Assembly (NCBI RefSeq): GCF_036324505.1
Contig: NC_086354.1
Span: 6,869,295-6,933,294, forward strand
Reading direction: 5' to 3'
Source of the DNA: Eleginops maclovinus
Taxonomy: Eukaryota; Chordata; Actinopteri; Perciformes; Eleginopidae
DNA length: 64,000 bases
Made by a program: the position numbers and the translations under genes
In this document: positions 1-13,442 of the stretch, one piece after another
Numbering within the stretch: the first letter of the stretch is position 1
Layout: the number at the start of each line of letters is the position of its first letter
The notes under the pieces: generated by a model
What the model was told of the DNA's origin: nothing
The model's input: only the letters and a program-made list of their open reading frames with translations
Databases searched by the model: none

Positions 1-2670
1 TGAGGATGTCTCAAACACCGATATGAAATACCATTTAATTAGATGATGGTCCCTGAATGCTCCACCGAACTTGGTGACACTTCCTGACCTGGCGTTGTCA
101 GAGGTAATTACTGTCTCCAACTTTGAAACTCAGGTGACAGTTTGGTCCAAATGAGTTTCATTAATACAATTAAATATTAACCAAGTGGGAATTTCTGTGC
201 CAAGGTGGCCCACCACTGCAGCCCCCTAATCCTCTTGAGAAATTGCTGCAGGAAGTGCTGGATTTGATAGAGGGGCCAATGCTGGCTCAGGGGATTTGGA
301 GCTGCAGTCAACTCAATGATTGTTAAATCACTGCTGCAGTGTGCAGTGCAAAAACAACTCCGTAAAAATGCACTTAAGGTGTCAACAATATGAAGAAAAT
401 AAGCCTCTCTAGGGTTATTCATAGTATTTTACCTTTGTTTAGTGTCCCCTGTCTTCTGAAGTGCTTGAATTATGATGCCAAAATCTGTTGCTAGCTATCT
501 TTTAAAACACCCAATCTATAAAATTGTTTCTGTGTTTTCATAGCTTGTCAGTCTAACCTGAGCCATTGAGAGGGCTTATTCTCGTTACTTTTCAAACTGT
601 CACATGAACTTGTTCTTGTTCCCAAAGCCTTGTTTAAAACTCTTTTGCTACCCGTCTCGCGGTCAAGCAACAATTTAAATTTGTTGAATATTGCTTGTCA
701 AAGCAATAGGTGGTGTTCTTAAAAAAGAGACACCAATTAGACAAAATCACAAATACAGCATTACATAATACGCCGGTAATGGTCATTTGGCTAAGTGGAA
801 TTCTCTTTTTGGTTGCACTGTGCTTACCTGTCTATCCACAGAGAGGGTGTAATTCAAAGTGTCATCTTAAGAGGAGATAGTTGGCACTTAGAAGAAACTA
901 AGCTCCCGGCATCAGATGCTAAGCCGTTCATATTCTCAATATCCTTTGGTATAATTAATCACAGAACATAATGTAGGTTGTTGGTCATGCTTTTTGAAAT
1001 GGCGTTTCAATGGGTACTCCTGCCTGAGTCGTAATCCTTAGAAATTAAATGAAATCAAACCCCCTATATTTATTCCAGTAATAAAGTAGATATTATTCTT
1101 ATTCGCTATCAAACATTTACATTTTATTGTTCAGGCTCTGTAGCCACATGGTTCATGGTTTTCAGTAGTGGAAACAGGGCTGACATCACAGCAGGAAAGA
1201 GTAAAGAAGACTTTGAAATAGATCTGCTGGAGACATAAAGCTTTTGAAGGCCGGGGTGATTGTTGAGCAGTCGAGCAGCAGAGTTGTGTGTGTGCTGGAG
1301 TTCATTTTAACTTTGGATGATGTTCCATAAAAAAATACTGTGCAGTAGTGAATTCTGTTTGTCTAGAAAAAAAATAGTCAGAGAAACAGGATGGGTGTGC
1401 AAAATGACAGATAAAGGACTGGAAACATCAGTCGCTGTCTATTCCATCCCCGCCTATAAATTCAACTTGATGAGCGAGTCATTAGGCGATGCAAGGACGT
1501 ACAGCAGACGTCCTACTGTTCTTTGCGTAGGCTTTTTACTCATTACATACCAAACATCTGCCATTTAAGTGCCATTGTGTGCCGTTTTGACAAATGTGCA
1601 GCCCAATTACAAGGCTTTAATTGGAGCCATGGGATGTATCAGGTCATACTTATGTTAAGTCTAGGAAGTTCATCTGCTAATATATCCCACACTGAGGACT
1701 CTACACTGACAGGAAGCAATGACTCATACCCTTTGATCTTTTGCTAATCAATCTATTTATAGTAAAAAAGATTTTAAAACAATTCAATTCAAATCATTAA
1801 GAAAGAGTAAACAGAAGCATACAAATTCACAAAAACATTATTCTATACTCTATGTCTTCTTCATTAGTGCTATTTTTTGCAAACACATTCAGCTTGTTTA
1901 GCAAAAAAAGAAACATTTAGCATTTGAAGACAAAGACAATCTTAGAAGCTAAATCCATTTAGAGTGTAAGAAGGAACAATAAGTGAGTCAGCTCTCTTTA
2001 TGTGCGTGTCACAGTGATTTATTGTGAGGTGGTGTCGTCTCTGTAATCATCCACAAGCACGGGCCAAGCTCAGTTATAGAATTTAATTACTCAGGCGTCG
2101 GCTGATGGGGATTAACTGAGGAAATGTGACAAGAATGGAGGATTATTAAGGTTTGCTGTGGTATTTCTTTTTTAGAAATCCGCAAGTAGATTCAAAACTA
2201 AGAAGGGAAACAAAATTCCAAATAAAGTTCAGGGGAAATATTACTTCATCCCCAAATAAATTAGGGGATGGTTGAATAGAAAATAGGTCACCTGGTGAAT
2301 GGAGGTAAATTGATGGGGTGTAATGGGACGTCTACCATATTCAACTATTTCTAGTAATGTGAAACAGCAGCAGGATAGAAAAACGGATTCTGAAACAGAA
2401 TGGAATTGGAAAAAAGATAACCACGAAGAAAAAATGTGAAAGTTCCTTTAAATAGCAACGTATTATGTTTATGGATTGTTATGGCTCTTACAATGCATTA
2501 GATGAACCTGTATCGCAACGAACCTTTGCCTAGTGACTGTTCAATAACTTTTAGTCGCTTAAAACATCTTACATTTGAAGATTAAACATAACTGCATATT
2601 AGTGTGAACTACTATTAAAATTCTGTTTCACTATTTTATTGAATCATTTTGAAGCACAAAGTAGACACAC

Positions 2671-2673
<3 letters not shown>
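1..2673. other. No gene recognised
   Basis: AT-rich sequence without supported genes. The stretch about 1990-2160 (including ATAGAATTTAATTACTCAGG) is more even in composition and rich in TAAT-type homeodomain cores, so it could be a conserved non-coding element. Confidence 0.4.

Positions 2674-2715
<42 letters not shown>
2674..2715 (+). repeat. (CA)n microsatellite
   Basis: Uninterrupted CA dinucleotides for about 41 bp. The open frame through it (poly Thr-His) is an artefact. Confidence 0.97.
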
Positions 2716-2717
<2 letters not shown>

Positions 2718-4636
2718 AATAACTTCAGGGTTCATGACTTTCAATTTCAAACTCCACCGTTTTGCCATCTGACAACACATAAAACTTTAATATATACCAA
2801 AGATTGTTCAAGGGATTTTTTTAGCATTGGAAAAGTATCAAACTTTGGTGGCATTTCCATATTTGACATAATTACATTTGAGTACTAAAAATGAAAAGGT
2901 CAATACTGTTGTTAACGAATGAATTATTTGTTATCCAAACAGCAAAAAGGTCAGCTTGAAGTCATAAACCACATAACTCTAATGTGGCAGACCGGTTAGT
3001 TGGTAAAAAATACGTTAAAACTAAATGAGATGCTACGAGTCAGTTCCAGATTACGGTTCTATTAAAGTGCCTTTTCTTGCGTACTGGACCCATGCTGAAA
3101 TGAAACCATGTGTTGTGAAAGGGGTCACTTTGAATGCTGATAAAAATAAGGGGCAAGTTCACAAAGAATGCTTTTGACCAAAAACCGCACATCATTTGCA
3201 GCGTATAAAGGTCTGATTCACACGTAAATACTGTAGACTGTATAAAATATGGACTTACTAAAATATGGCCGCAACGTCAAAGCTCAGACTGTAGAATTAA
3301 ATGTCACATTTATAAATCCGGGTTACTCAGAAATGGCTGGCCTGAGGGGGACACAGGAGAGGAAATGGTTAGAGGCTAATGTGAAACTTTAAAGAAGGGG
3401 ACATCAGCTATAGAGACCTTAAACTGTTTTCTCTACCAGGCTGTAAAAATGTTGGGCGTTTTAACATGGGGGAGTAAATTCCTTTGGGATCCAGCCTCAA
3501 GTGGCCATCTGACGATGAACTGCAGTTTTCTTGCAGTTCTTTCAGTTACAACAATAAAGCAAATTAGCTCAGACAGGCCGTGTAACTGTCGGACCAGCAC
3601 CAAAAAAAAAGAGCAAAAGTAAACTAATGGGCCGGTCAAGGAAGACAAGCATATTGTAAGCTGAGGTGACACTAAACGTTACAGAATTGGACATGATAGC
3701 TGCCCTGTGTTGTAGTATGAGCCACAGATTACACAGCATTACACAGCTAATTCTCTGCAACAACTACCTAGAATTTATCAACAGTCCCATTAAACAGAGA
3801 GGATTGACCAGACCTTGGGAGTCTCCCTAACTGAAGCATTAATATCAACTGCTGACAGTCTCATTAAACAGCTTTACAGCTCGGGTTATAAAGTCTACAG
3901 TAATGAATCTATGCATTCATGTTAAGCTATGTTGCAGTTATAAAATGCTAAATCCATGATGAAGAAGAATAACTCTGGTGTTTTGTGTATTTCAACCAAT
4001 GCCACTCTGAGCTACCTAATTTAAGGCCCAGACATTTCACAGAATCAGATATCCTACCTGAGAACAAGAGATTGACAATTATGCATGCATGTAATCCATC
4101 ACAATTTTATCTGATTCATAGCAATCTCACTTATAATGTTCACTTATATTGTCGTATCAGAGCTGTATTGAATTAATCCTAATGCCAATGGAACACGTTA
4201 TGTCTAATACTTCACATTAAAGCATTCAACTGGCGAAACAGATGATTTCGTTGTGAAAATGCCACATGAAGCGCTCTGCGTTTGCCAATACCGATCACAG
4301 CGGCAACGATTGTCCGAGAAAAAGCTTAAAGAAAACCAAAGGAGTCTTCAAATAAAATCAGAAGGATAAAAAACTAGTAGAGTAAAAAGTTCAATATTGC
4401 CAGAGGTATATTTGGTCTGACACATTATGCTGGGGCTTTATCTGCTGATTGGGACAGTTTACTGACATCAAACTAGAGGCAGCAGAGTTTCCCCTGGTGC
4501 ATGAAATGGACTATAAGGTAAAGGTTGCCCTGCTTTTTCTTAATTGCCTTGCCTGTTGTGCAGTCACAACTCTGGAGGGAAGAACTCACACACCAGATGG
4601 TGGTCCCTGACCTTCTGCGCTAACAGCAGCTCACTT
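2716..4636. other. No gene recognised
   Basis: Only short frames. About 3230-3310 (CTGTAGACTGTATAAAATAT) resembles the start of a dispersed fish repeat; a related piece lies near 33525. Otherwise nothing identifiable. Confidence 0.4.
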
Positions 4637-5035
4637 TCACAGTAGGGCTTCTGTCTTTTCTCTTCCTATAAATGTTCTGACTGGAAACTGAACCTTTGCA
4701 AACAAAGTAAGTAGATTGTAAGGCAGAGATATGGAATGTAAACTATAGTCTGTTGAAACTTTATGGTGCAAAAAAAGGAGTTCCACTTTTTGCAGAGTAT
4801 ATTCTAACAGATGAACAGCAAGTGCATTTAGTGTAGTTCCTTTGCTCATCCAATGTGACAACAAGCAGTAGAGTGGCAATTTCGCCTGTATTTCCTGTAG
4901 TGGTTCCAACAAGCCATCACAAAGTGCCTCCAGCAGTGTCTTGTCCCAGGGTTGAACTTGATGAATTTGTCCAGAAGAGATATCCCACATTATCAGTCCA
5001 AACTCAGGATAGCCTATAAGGTAAACTGAAAAAGC
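4637..5035 (-). CDS. Unrecognised open frame, possible exon
   Basis: The frame is open for 145 codons on the minus strand in otherwise stop-rich DNA. I do not recognise the protein; the middle part (IMWDISSGQIHQVQPWDKTL, then LLEPLQEIQAKLPLYCLLSH) looks protein-like. Just upstream on the same strand, at about 5040-5026, is TTTTTGCTTTTTCAG, a good splice-acceptor shape, so a real exon could begin near 5025. I found no convincing donor at the other end, and no partner exons. It could equally be a chance frame or a piece of an old mobile element. Confidence 0.22.
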   Translation of the reverse strand, partial: AFSVYLIGYPEFGLIMWDISSGQIHQVQPWDKTLLEALCDGLLEPLQEIQAKLPLYCLLSHWMSKGTTLNALAVHLLEYTLQKVELLFLHHKVSTDYSLHSISLPYNLLTLFAKVQFPVRTFIGREKTEALL

Positions 5036-5075
5036 AAAAACATGCACCCTATGGGTTGAATAGGGGCTGGTCAAG

Positions 5076-6239
5076 AGATGAATTACTGAAGGAATGGAAG
5101 AATATCTGTAGGTGTTTCACTCAATACATAGAATCTAATGCATTTCACCCAAGGGCATAACATGAACTGGTAACATTTCACTTTCTCATTCATATTCCAA
5201 AATTGCATGGCAATTGCATGAAGCGTTCCATTTTTAAGAGACGGGTCTACACGTTATCTGTGTCCCTGCTGTGGGAGTTTCATTATATCTGAGAGCTATT
5301 ACTGCAGCAAACTGGGGGCTCTCCAAATGAAGGAAAGCTTCTCTCTATTAATTCCTGTAATGAAATGTAATGTTGTGAAACAGAAACACACAGGGAGGAA
5401 AATTTGATTAATGGCAAGTATTGTATTTGGCTTGGACAGCACTCAAGTATCAAGACAAGGCTGATTTTGAGTGAAAAATGCCTTGCAACAAAGTCAGTGA
5501 TGCAAGCCCCCCTACCCGTTTGTGACGCCTCTTACACATTGTCAATGCAAATCAATACATGGTAACTCTGCATAAGGTGAAATAAGTGTCAAGGCTAGAA
5601 AACAAGGCTATCTTGTCTGTTTACTTGTAGTCCAGTTTGGCTGAATGCTGGCACGCATTCATTTTATGCATTTTTAAATATTTTTTGTCCTTTAATTTCT
5701 CATTATCTTTAAGTTGCACACTGTCAGAGCTAATGCAAAAGTGTGGTTCTTACTCTTCAAGTAAAGATACATACATATACAGCATTGTTTTGAGTGCTGA
5801 CGTCAACTGTTGTCAATAACAACGTGCCAAAGTTGGGAATAGGCTATGATGCGCCTTTGTGACATCTTTGAATATGGAGTTAGAACAGAGCATAACATTT
5901 GTGTCGAGTTCAGGGTGGCTGTAATGTAATAGCGTGGCGTTGTTTTTAACAGACCTAATGAGTTTAAAGAGTGGCTTGCCATCATTAACAGTACTGCACT
6001 TTGCGCAATGGTGTGGCACATGTCGGAGACTGCAGTTTTATCTTCCCTTACAGGCTGCAGGGATTTAATGAAGTAAGGGAAACTTGTATTACACAAAGCA
6101 GCTATGGGGATCAGAAACTGTATGAATCACCCACAGTGAGTCATAGATCGATGCGGACTGATTTACTGACTCCCCTGCAGTGCTGATCTTGACTGGAGTG
6201 TGTTAAATAGGGCCTGAGCTCGACTACAGTCGGAGCGAA
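5076..6239. other. No gene recognised
   Basis: Short overlapping frames on both strands at 5800-6190 show no recognisable protein. I see no repeat or RNA gene. Confidence 0.4.
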
Positions 6240-7090
6240 GACCTATGGAAAGCCTAGGAATTATGAAATGAATGGCCTTTTTGAGGGCCTTAGCGTGCTT
6301 GAAAAATGTCGGGTCAGGTGTAAATATATTTCTATTGTAGGTTTCATAATTGGTGCACGCAAAATGACTCTATAGTGCCCCCTAGTTATCAGAGTTTTGT
6401 TGTGCTTTCACCTACAAGCCTGAAATTTGGTAGACATATGCAGCATGATGAGACCAACAACAAAAGTCTGAGCGAGTCATATCGTAAACCCAACAGGAAG
6501 TTGGCCATCTTTTTTTGAATATTCTACTTTTGCCATTTTTGCCATTTTCAGGGTCCATGCCAAAACCATCTGCTCATACAGTTTTATTACAATCGACTCC
6601 AAGTTTGGCCAGTCCTATCAGAAGACTTGGAGAATCGAAAGTTACCAAATAGTTTTTGCAATATCGATACAAATTGCCGTTGCGTGGCAGTGAAAAACAT
6701 CTCATGCCAAGAAACAGGAAGTAGCTGTAACTCGGCCATATTTAGTCCTAAAATTACCAAATCTCCCATGTGGAGCACAGTCCCACCCTGAAGACAGCTG
6801 CATTTCCAAATGCACTCCTATATATAGCGCCCCCTGCTGTTATACCAAAAGTTGTTACTTTTCAGATCTCTATGAAATGTTATCAGATAAGCCATAAGAG
6901 GTGGGGGAAGTTCCATATTGAAAGCTGTGTGTTTTGGCATAACGGCTTGGCTGTGGCAGTGCGGTGAACGCCAAGAAACAGGAAGTTGCTTTAACTCCAC
7001 CATGTATGCTCCTAAAATTAGCAAATCTCCCAGTGCTGATCAGAGTCTTGCCCATTCATCGCTGCTTGCAGTTTTAAAATGAGCATTATT
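6240..7090. repeat. Old dispersed repeat with two diverged internal copies
   Basis: Phrases such as ATAGTGCCCCCTAGT and CCTGAAATTTGGTAGACATA are typical of a common fish interspersed repeat. Two diverged copies of one segment are seen: GCCAAGAAACAGGAAGT recurs at 6706 and 6970, each followed about 30 bases later by CCTAAAATTA[CG]CAAATCTCCCA. No coding capacity. Confidence 0.5.
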
Positions 7091-7130
7091 TTTTGTATAA
7101 ACCTCTTATATGAAAAAACCTTTTTTTTTA

Positions 7131-7302
7131 TAAGGGTCCCCCTTATGAAACACATTTTAGATTGTTTTTGTCCAAAATATATATATATATTTTTTAATAA
7201 GGGTCCCTCTTTATATAATTATTATTTTTTTGATGAAAATATTTTTTTGATAGGGTTCCCCCCTTAAATGAAGATTTTTTTTTGAGAAGGGTCCCCCCTT
7301 AT
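7131..7302 (+). repeat. Irregular array of AAGGGTCCCCCTTA motifs
   Basis: Four variants of TAAGGGTCCCCCTTA at about 7131, 7197, 7251 and 7287 are separated by 36-66 bp of T/A-rich spacers. A fifth (GGTCCCCCCTTATC, about 8556) lies beyond the Tc1 insertion, so the array originally continued and was split by the transposon. Confidence 0.65.
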
Positions 7303-7693
7303 ATATATATACATATATATATATATACAGTGGGGCAAAAAAGTATTTAGTCAGCCACCAATTGTGCAAGTTCTCCCATTTAAAAAGATGAGAGAGGCCT
7401 GTAATTTTTATCATAGGTACACTTCAACTATGAGAGACAAAATGAGAAAAAAAAATCCAGGAAATCACATTGTAGGATTTTTAATGAATTAATTGGTAAA
7501 TTCCTCGGTAAAATAAGTATTTGGTCACCTACAAACAAGCAAGATTTCTGGCTCTCACAGACCTGTAACTTCTTCTTTAAGAGGCTCCTCTGTCCTCCAC
7601 TCGTTACCTGTATTAATGGCACCTTTTTGAACTCGTTATCAGTATAAAAGACACCTGTCCACAACCTCAAACAGTCATACTCCAAACTCCACT

Positions 7694-8373
<680 letters not shown>

Positions 8374-8569
8374 TGATTTTCTGGATTGTTTCCCCCATTC
8401 TGTCTCTCATAGTTGAAGTGTACATATGATGAAAATTACAGGCCTCTCTCATCTTTTTAAATGGGAGAACTTGCACAATTGGTGGCTGACTAAATACTTT
8501 TTTGCCCCACTGTATATATATATTTGTTTCCCTGTGTGTTTGTGTGTAGGTGTTTGCGTGGTCCCCCCT

Positions 8570-9557
8570 TATCAAAAACTGGCGAAACAGCGGATGCTGA
8601 TTGTGACAGTGGTTACACAACCTTCATCCCAACCACAGTGCCATAGGTGCTTGAACACATTGCACTACACCCCTGAATGGCACCAATTGTTCTAGGCTGG
8701 GATGGGTTAGAGTACAGGCCTGTTTTTCAGTCCCACCACGTCCCTCTATACAAGGGCAAATTGTTTACACGGGACTGACTCTGCATGGCTGACCACAAAC
8801 ACTTAACTCTTGTGGAACCACCTACAGGATGGAATAGAATGGAATATTTGGGCCACTACCAACTGGGCTTGTGCAGTGTAACCCAGTGAGTTAGCTTGAG
8901 AAAATATGGTTTGCCCTACACAAACTTTTGAATTGAATCCCAGGATGCATTGATATGTTATCGGATGGATGCAAGGGGGATAATGGAGTCCTGACAGGTT
9001 GTCATGGGTTTTGAGTATCACTTTGAAAGAAACACCTGCTTTAATATTACCACGGTGATAGTTTTAAAGTTTTGCCCTGGACATTGAATTTCCTGAAATA
9101 TTTTCCTGAAAATAATATAGAAAGCTAATTATCAACTTGTTGTATGTTCTCTTCTCTCTCAACAGTGAATTGTATGAGAAAAAACATGTGTGGTGTAGGT
9201 TCACTCGCTACAGAAGCAGGCTTTGAAGGTTTTCTGAAACTACTGTATGAAGGACTAAAAATGTAATTAATTGGTCCGCCAAACCTAAATTATATTAATT
9301 CTTTTGCATTTTTGATCAGGTTTACTTGTCTTCACGTCCATTTTCGATTAGGCCTCTCCTTTGTGAAACTGTTTTCATGCGTATTGAGTTCAAGTAGGTT
9401 TAAGAAGGAAAACGGATTTTAAAATGGGAATTATGACGACAAAAAATTGTGTGTTAGATTGGGTATCAAGAACGGTATTGGTATTTGTTTCCACCACTTA
9501 ATTTCACTTATTGGATCCTGGGAGTTTTTCATTGCCTTATCTACACTGTAGCAACTG
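8570..9557. other. No gene recognised
   Basis: Sequence flanking the Tc1 insertion; nothing recognisable apart from short frames. Confidence 0.4.
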
Positions 9558-9603
9558 TGCATATGACAATAAAGCCTTTGAATCTTTGAATCTTGAATCT
9601 TTG
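9558..9603 (+). repeat. (GAATCTT)n-type tail, possible LINE/SINE 3' end
   Basis: ATGACAATAAAGCCTTTGAA followed by TCTTTGAATCTTGAATCTTT resembles the AATAAA plus simple-repeat tails of fish LINEs. The body upstream is not identifiable. Confidence 0.4.
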
Positions 9604-11391
9604 TGACATCCAAAAAAGCAGCAGCTGAAGAGGTTCTAAAAAATGAAAACGATCAGTCATTTTGTTTCATTGCGAAATGATTTCCAAGTATAATTATACT
9701 GTATTCATTATATTGTGAACATCTTTATGTTTTAGAAAATATATAAAGAAATTGAATCAGACAGTATGAAGATGACTTTTGATTGTGTTCTGGTTTTATG
9801 TTTCTGTAAGTATTTGTAAGCCACTGTGATTGACAGACTATTGCTTTGAATTTGACTTTTCTATTGTTATTTCATTTTCTTTTGTTATTGTTTTTTAAGA
9901 AGGAGCAGTTCAAAAAAAGATGTTATTCTCCCTGCTCCTTTCCACCATGGGCTACAAAAACGAACAAAAAAACATCTGTGTAAAGTGTACGTTTTAAAAT
10001 AACTGCCATGTGTGGAATAAAAAACAAACAAATATTAAATACTTTTTTTTAAAGTCTGTAATAATCATAGACAAAGAATACAGCTGTGCATTGCCTATAG
10101 AGGATGTTCCACTGATGCCAGATAAATGACAAGAAAGTATAAATCTGCATAAGCCCTATAATTGATATTCTAGATGGCGAACAGAAGAAAGCCAACACTG
10201 GCAGTTTAATGACCTGTGAGCCACTGAATGGGTTATAATGTTGGGAGTAAAATCTATAAATCAATTTGGGTTTCTTTCGAAATTCAGTGAAACGAGTACA
10301 AGATCAGAATAATGTGGTCTCTTCCTTTTAATCTTTATATTCCCTTAAGTTAATTCTGTGTTTGTTTTTGTTTTTTTTTAAACATCAAAAGAAGCCAAAT
10401 CATTCCGCCCAGAAGGCCTCCATGTTAACATCACAGTTCACTGCTCTCGTAATCCCTCTGGAGGGGGATGGCTGTTTGCAACAAACAGCAATCTTCCCAG
10501 CTTCTTCCCACGGTTCTCACACTCCTGTGATATCATGCACTGTCCCTCTTTACCTCGATACCTCCTCTGCTCCCATTCCCCAACACTCTCTTCCTGCCAG
10601 TTTCTCATTAAGTACTGCAATGGTACCTGGGTATCAGTGGTAAAATGGGCTATCCCAATTTATTGTAGCTGCCTCTAAAGATACAGTGGAGAGGGAGAAA
10701 TACAGATGAAGTCAGAGTTTCAGGAACAGCAATCTGTGAGGCGGGAGAGGAGAAATTCCCAGGGATAAAGGATGGCATTCCATACTTCATTAATCACTGG
10801 CCAGGATGACAGCTGGATTAAATTGGAAAGGCATGGACTCTGATTCGGTCTCCATCAGCCTTCTTCCCTCCTAATTTTCTCCTATTCTTCTTTCACACAC
10901 CTCTCTGTCTTCATGTATCTTCCCCACCTCGGTTCGACTACTCTCTGTTTTGTTGGTCCCCACCTTCGCCCACCTTGTCTTTACTTTACCTTGAAAACAC
11001 AACCCTTTGTCCCATCCTGAATCTCAGCGGGCCATTTCTCACCATTTCTACATCACCACTGGTATTATATTTTTGGAGCAGAATCCAATAATGTGGAGCA
11101 TCTTCTGTGGACTTCCCAGAAGTCAAATAGACATCAGTATTCTGAGCTGGATTAACTTTTAAATCAAACACAGATATGAAATGCTGTATCATTGTGTCTG
11201 TGGCACTGTTATTGTATTAAACAGAGTTAACATTGGATTCTCGAGAGCATCGGTACTGTGTTTGCTCTGGGAATCCAAAAGGTAAAACTAAGAGCAGTAT
11301 GTAAGCCTTGAAGCAACACATGCAAAATGGCCCTACGGATTCTTATACTCTGTGATAATCCAGTCATTCTAATTACATATAATATGATAAA
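9604..11391. other. No gene recognised
   Basis: AT-rich, with poly(A/T) runs. A 93-codon frame at 10362-10643 has no recognisable features. Confidence 0.4.
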
Positions 11392-11619
11392 CAGCCCCAG
11401 AAAATATTAAGAGACCACTTCAGCATATCTTCTGCTCTTGTTTTATTACTGATATGTCTTTGAGTTAAATGATTTTTTTAAATTATTATTGTATTCTATA
11501 AACTACTGACCATTTTGTCTCTGTGTTGAAATTCAACAAACAGTAGAATGGCTGCCACACATGTAGAGATAAAGATTTAAGAAAAATTTGGAGTGGTCTC
11601 TTAATTTTTTCCGGAGCTG
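11392..11619. mobile_element. Tc1/mariner-type MITE (228 bp)
   Basis: The ends are inverted repeats: the left begins CAGCCCCAGAAAATATTAAG and the right complement begins CAGCTCCGGAAAAAATTAAG, both continuing AGACCACT. The right flank is TA (11620-11621); the left flank is AA, which could be a mutated TA. It has no coding capacity. It directly abuts the Tc1 element that starts at 11624. Confidence 0.75.
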
Positions 11620-11839
11620 TATGCAGCGGGTAAAATAAGTATTGAACACGTCATCATTTTTCTCAGTAAATATATTTCTAAAGGTGCTATTGACATGACA
11701 TTTTCATCAGAGGTCGGTAACAACCCATGTGATCCACACATGCAAAGAAATCAAATCATAGATGTCCATAAATTAAGTTATGTGTTTTAAAATGGAATGA
11801 CACAGGGAAAAAGTATTGAACACGCTTACTGAAATGTAT

Positions 11840-12843
11840 TTAATACTTCGTACAAAAGCTTTTGTTGGTAATGACAGCTTCAAGACGCCTCCTGTATGGA
11901 GAAATTAGTCGCATGCATTGCTCAGGTGTGATTTTGGCCCATTCTTCCACACAAACAGTCTTCCAGTCTTGAAGGTTCCGTGGGCCTCTTCTATGAACTC
12001 TGATCTTTAGTTCTTTCCATAGATTTTCTATTGGATTCAAGTCAGCTGATTGGCTGGGCCATTCTAGCAGCTTAATTCTCTTTCTCTGAAACCAATTGAG
12101 AGTTTCCTTGGCTGTGTGTTTGGGATCATTGTCTTGCTGAAATGTCCACCCTCGTTTCATCTTCATCATCATGGTAGATGGCAGCAGATTTTTAGCAAGA
12201 ATGTCTCTGTATATTTTTCTATTCATTCTTCCTTGCATGAAGTGTGGCAGTGCCGTATGCTGAAAAACAGCCCTGATGTTCCCACCTCCAAACTTCACTG
12301 CTGGTATGGTGTTTCTGGGGTGATGTGCAGTGCCATTTGACCTCCAAACATGCTGTGTATTATGACATCCAAAGAGTTTAATTTTGGACTCATCTGACCA
12401 GACTATATTCTGCCAGTATTTCACAGGCTTGTCTAAATGTTGTGCAGCAAACTTTAAACAAGCTTCAACATGCTTTTCTTTAGTGGTGGAGTCTTGCGTG
12501 GTGAGCGTGCATACAGGCCATGGTGGTTGAGTGCATTACTTATTGTTTTCTTTGAAACAAGTGTACCTGCTAATTCCAGGTCTTTCTGAAGGTCTCCACA
12601 AGTGGGCCTTGGCTCTTGGACAACTCTTCTGATAATTCTTTCCACTCCTCTGTCAGAAATCTTGCGAGGGGCACCTGGCCGTGGCTGGTTTATGGTGAAA
12701 TGATGTTCTTTCCACTTCCGGATTATGGCCCCAACAGTGCTCACTGGACCATTCAGGAGTTTAGAAATCCTTCTGTAACCAATGCCATCAGCAACAATAA
12801 GGTTGCGAAGGACTTGAGAGAGCTCTTTGCTTTTACCCATCAT
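11840..12843 (-). pseudogene. Tc1 DD34E transposase (family B), one frameshift
   Basis: The N-terminal part starts at ATG 12843 (MMGKSKELSQVLRNLIVADG) and carries the helix-turn-helix regions, reading to about 12470. There a one-base loss in an A run shifts the frame; the sequence resumes as [18 protein letters not shown] at 12424. The catalytic motifs survive: [15 protein letters not shown] and [11 protein letters not shown] with 34 residues between Asp and Glu. A short in-frame deletion follows GGGNIR, where relatives have a glycine/tryptophan-containing loop. It ends [11 protein letters not shown] before a stop at 11840. Only modestly decayed. Confidence 0.9.
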
Positions 12844-12864
12844 GAAATCTTTCTTGTGTGACAC

Positions 12865-13442
12865 TGTGGTGTATTAAATCTGTTCACAGTTAAATGGTTT
12901 ACATACAGTTAGCCACTCTTGGAGGTCATAGAGAATGTAGAGAAGAGGTTGTTTAGAAAGTCCCATCTGGGGTGTCATAGGAGGTTGCATAACAACCTCT
13001 GGAATATGTCAGAGGGCCTCCAAGGATGAGTAAGAGAACTACATGTTGGACAAACGTATACCTCACCTTATTTGGGTACACGTAAGACATGGTGGACAAA
13101 CGTATAGCTCACCTTATTTGGGTACACGTAAGACATGGTGGACAAACGTATAGCTCACCTTATTTGGGTACACGTAAGACATGGTGGACAAACGTATAGA
13201 TCACCTTATTTGGTTACACATTCGTATAGAACATCGCATTTGGTCACGCACACACATTTTCTCCTTTAAATTGCATGCACAAAGAGAGTTCGGGGGGACT
13301 TCCACAATTGGCTCTGGGAACCTCGTATTGCCCGTGTTGGTGTATGATACTATGCTGTTGTAATAAACCTTATTATATACAAGCTGGTGTCTCCGGAGAC
13401 TTCTTCATCATCTTCACAAACATAGCTACAAGATATACCTCA
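12865..13442 (+). mobile_element. Solo LTR of an LTR retroelement/endogenous retrovirus, copy A (578 bp), nested in Tc1
   Basis: It starts TGTGGTGTA and ends ATACCTCA, with a 4-bp ACAC duplication on either side (12861-12864 and 13443-13446). The same LTR occurs at 16284-16653. LTR landmarks: a weak TATA-like stretch (CTCCTTTAAATTGC, about 13262) and a poly(A) signal AATAAA (about 13362) followed by the shared 3' part. No internal retroviral sequence remains, so it is the product of recombination between two LTRs. Strand is assigned from the poly(A) signal. Confidence 0.88.
13048..13219 (+). repeat. 46-bp tandem repeat inside solo LTR A
   Basis: Almost four units start at 13048, 13094, 13140 and 13186 (core GGACAAACGTATAGCTCACC). 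The second and third are identical; the outer ones carry small changes. The array lies upstream of the TATA-like/poly(A) region, in what would be U3. LTR B lacks the array, which largely explains why it is about 200 bp shorter. Confidence 0.93.

Noticed and set aside
13048..13219. CRISPR-like direct repeats
   Set aside because: Units are contiguous 46-bp tandem copies without spacers, inside an LTR in a eukaryotic genome.
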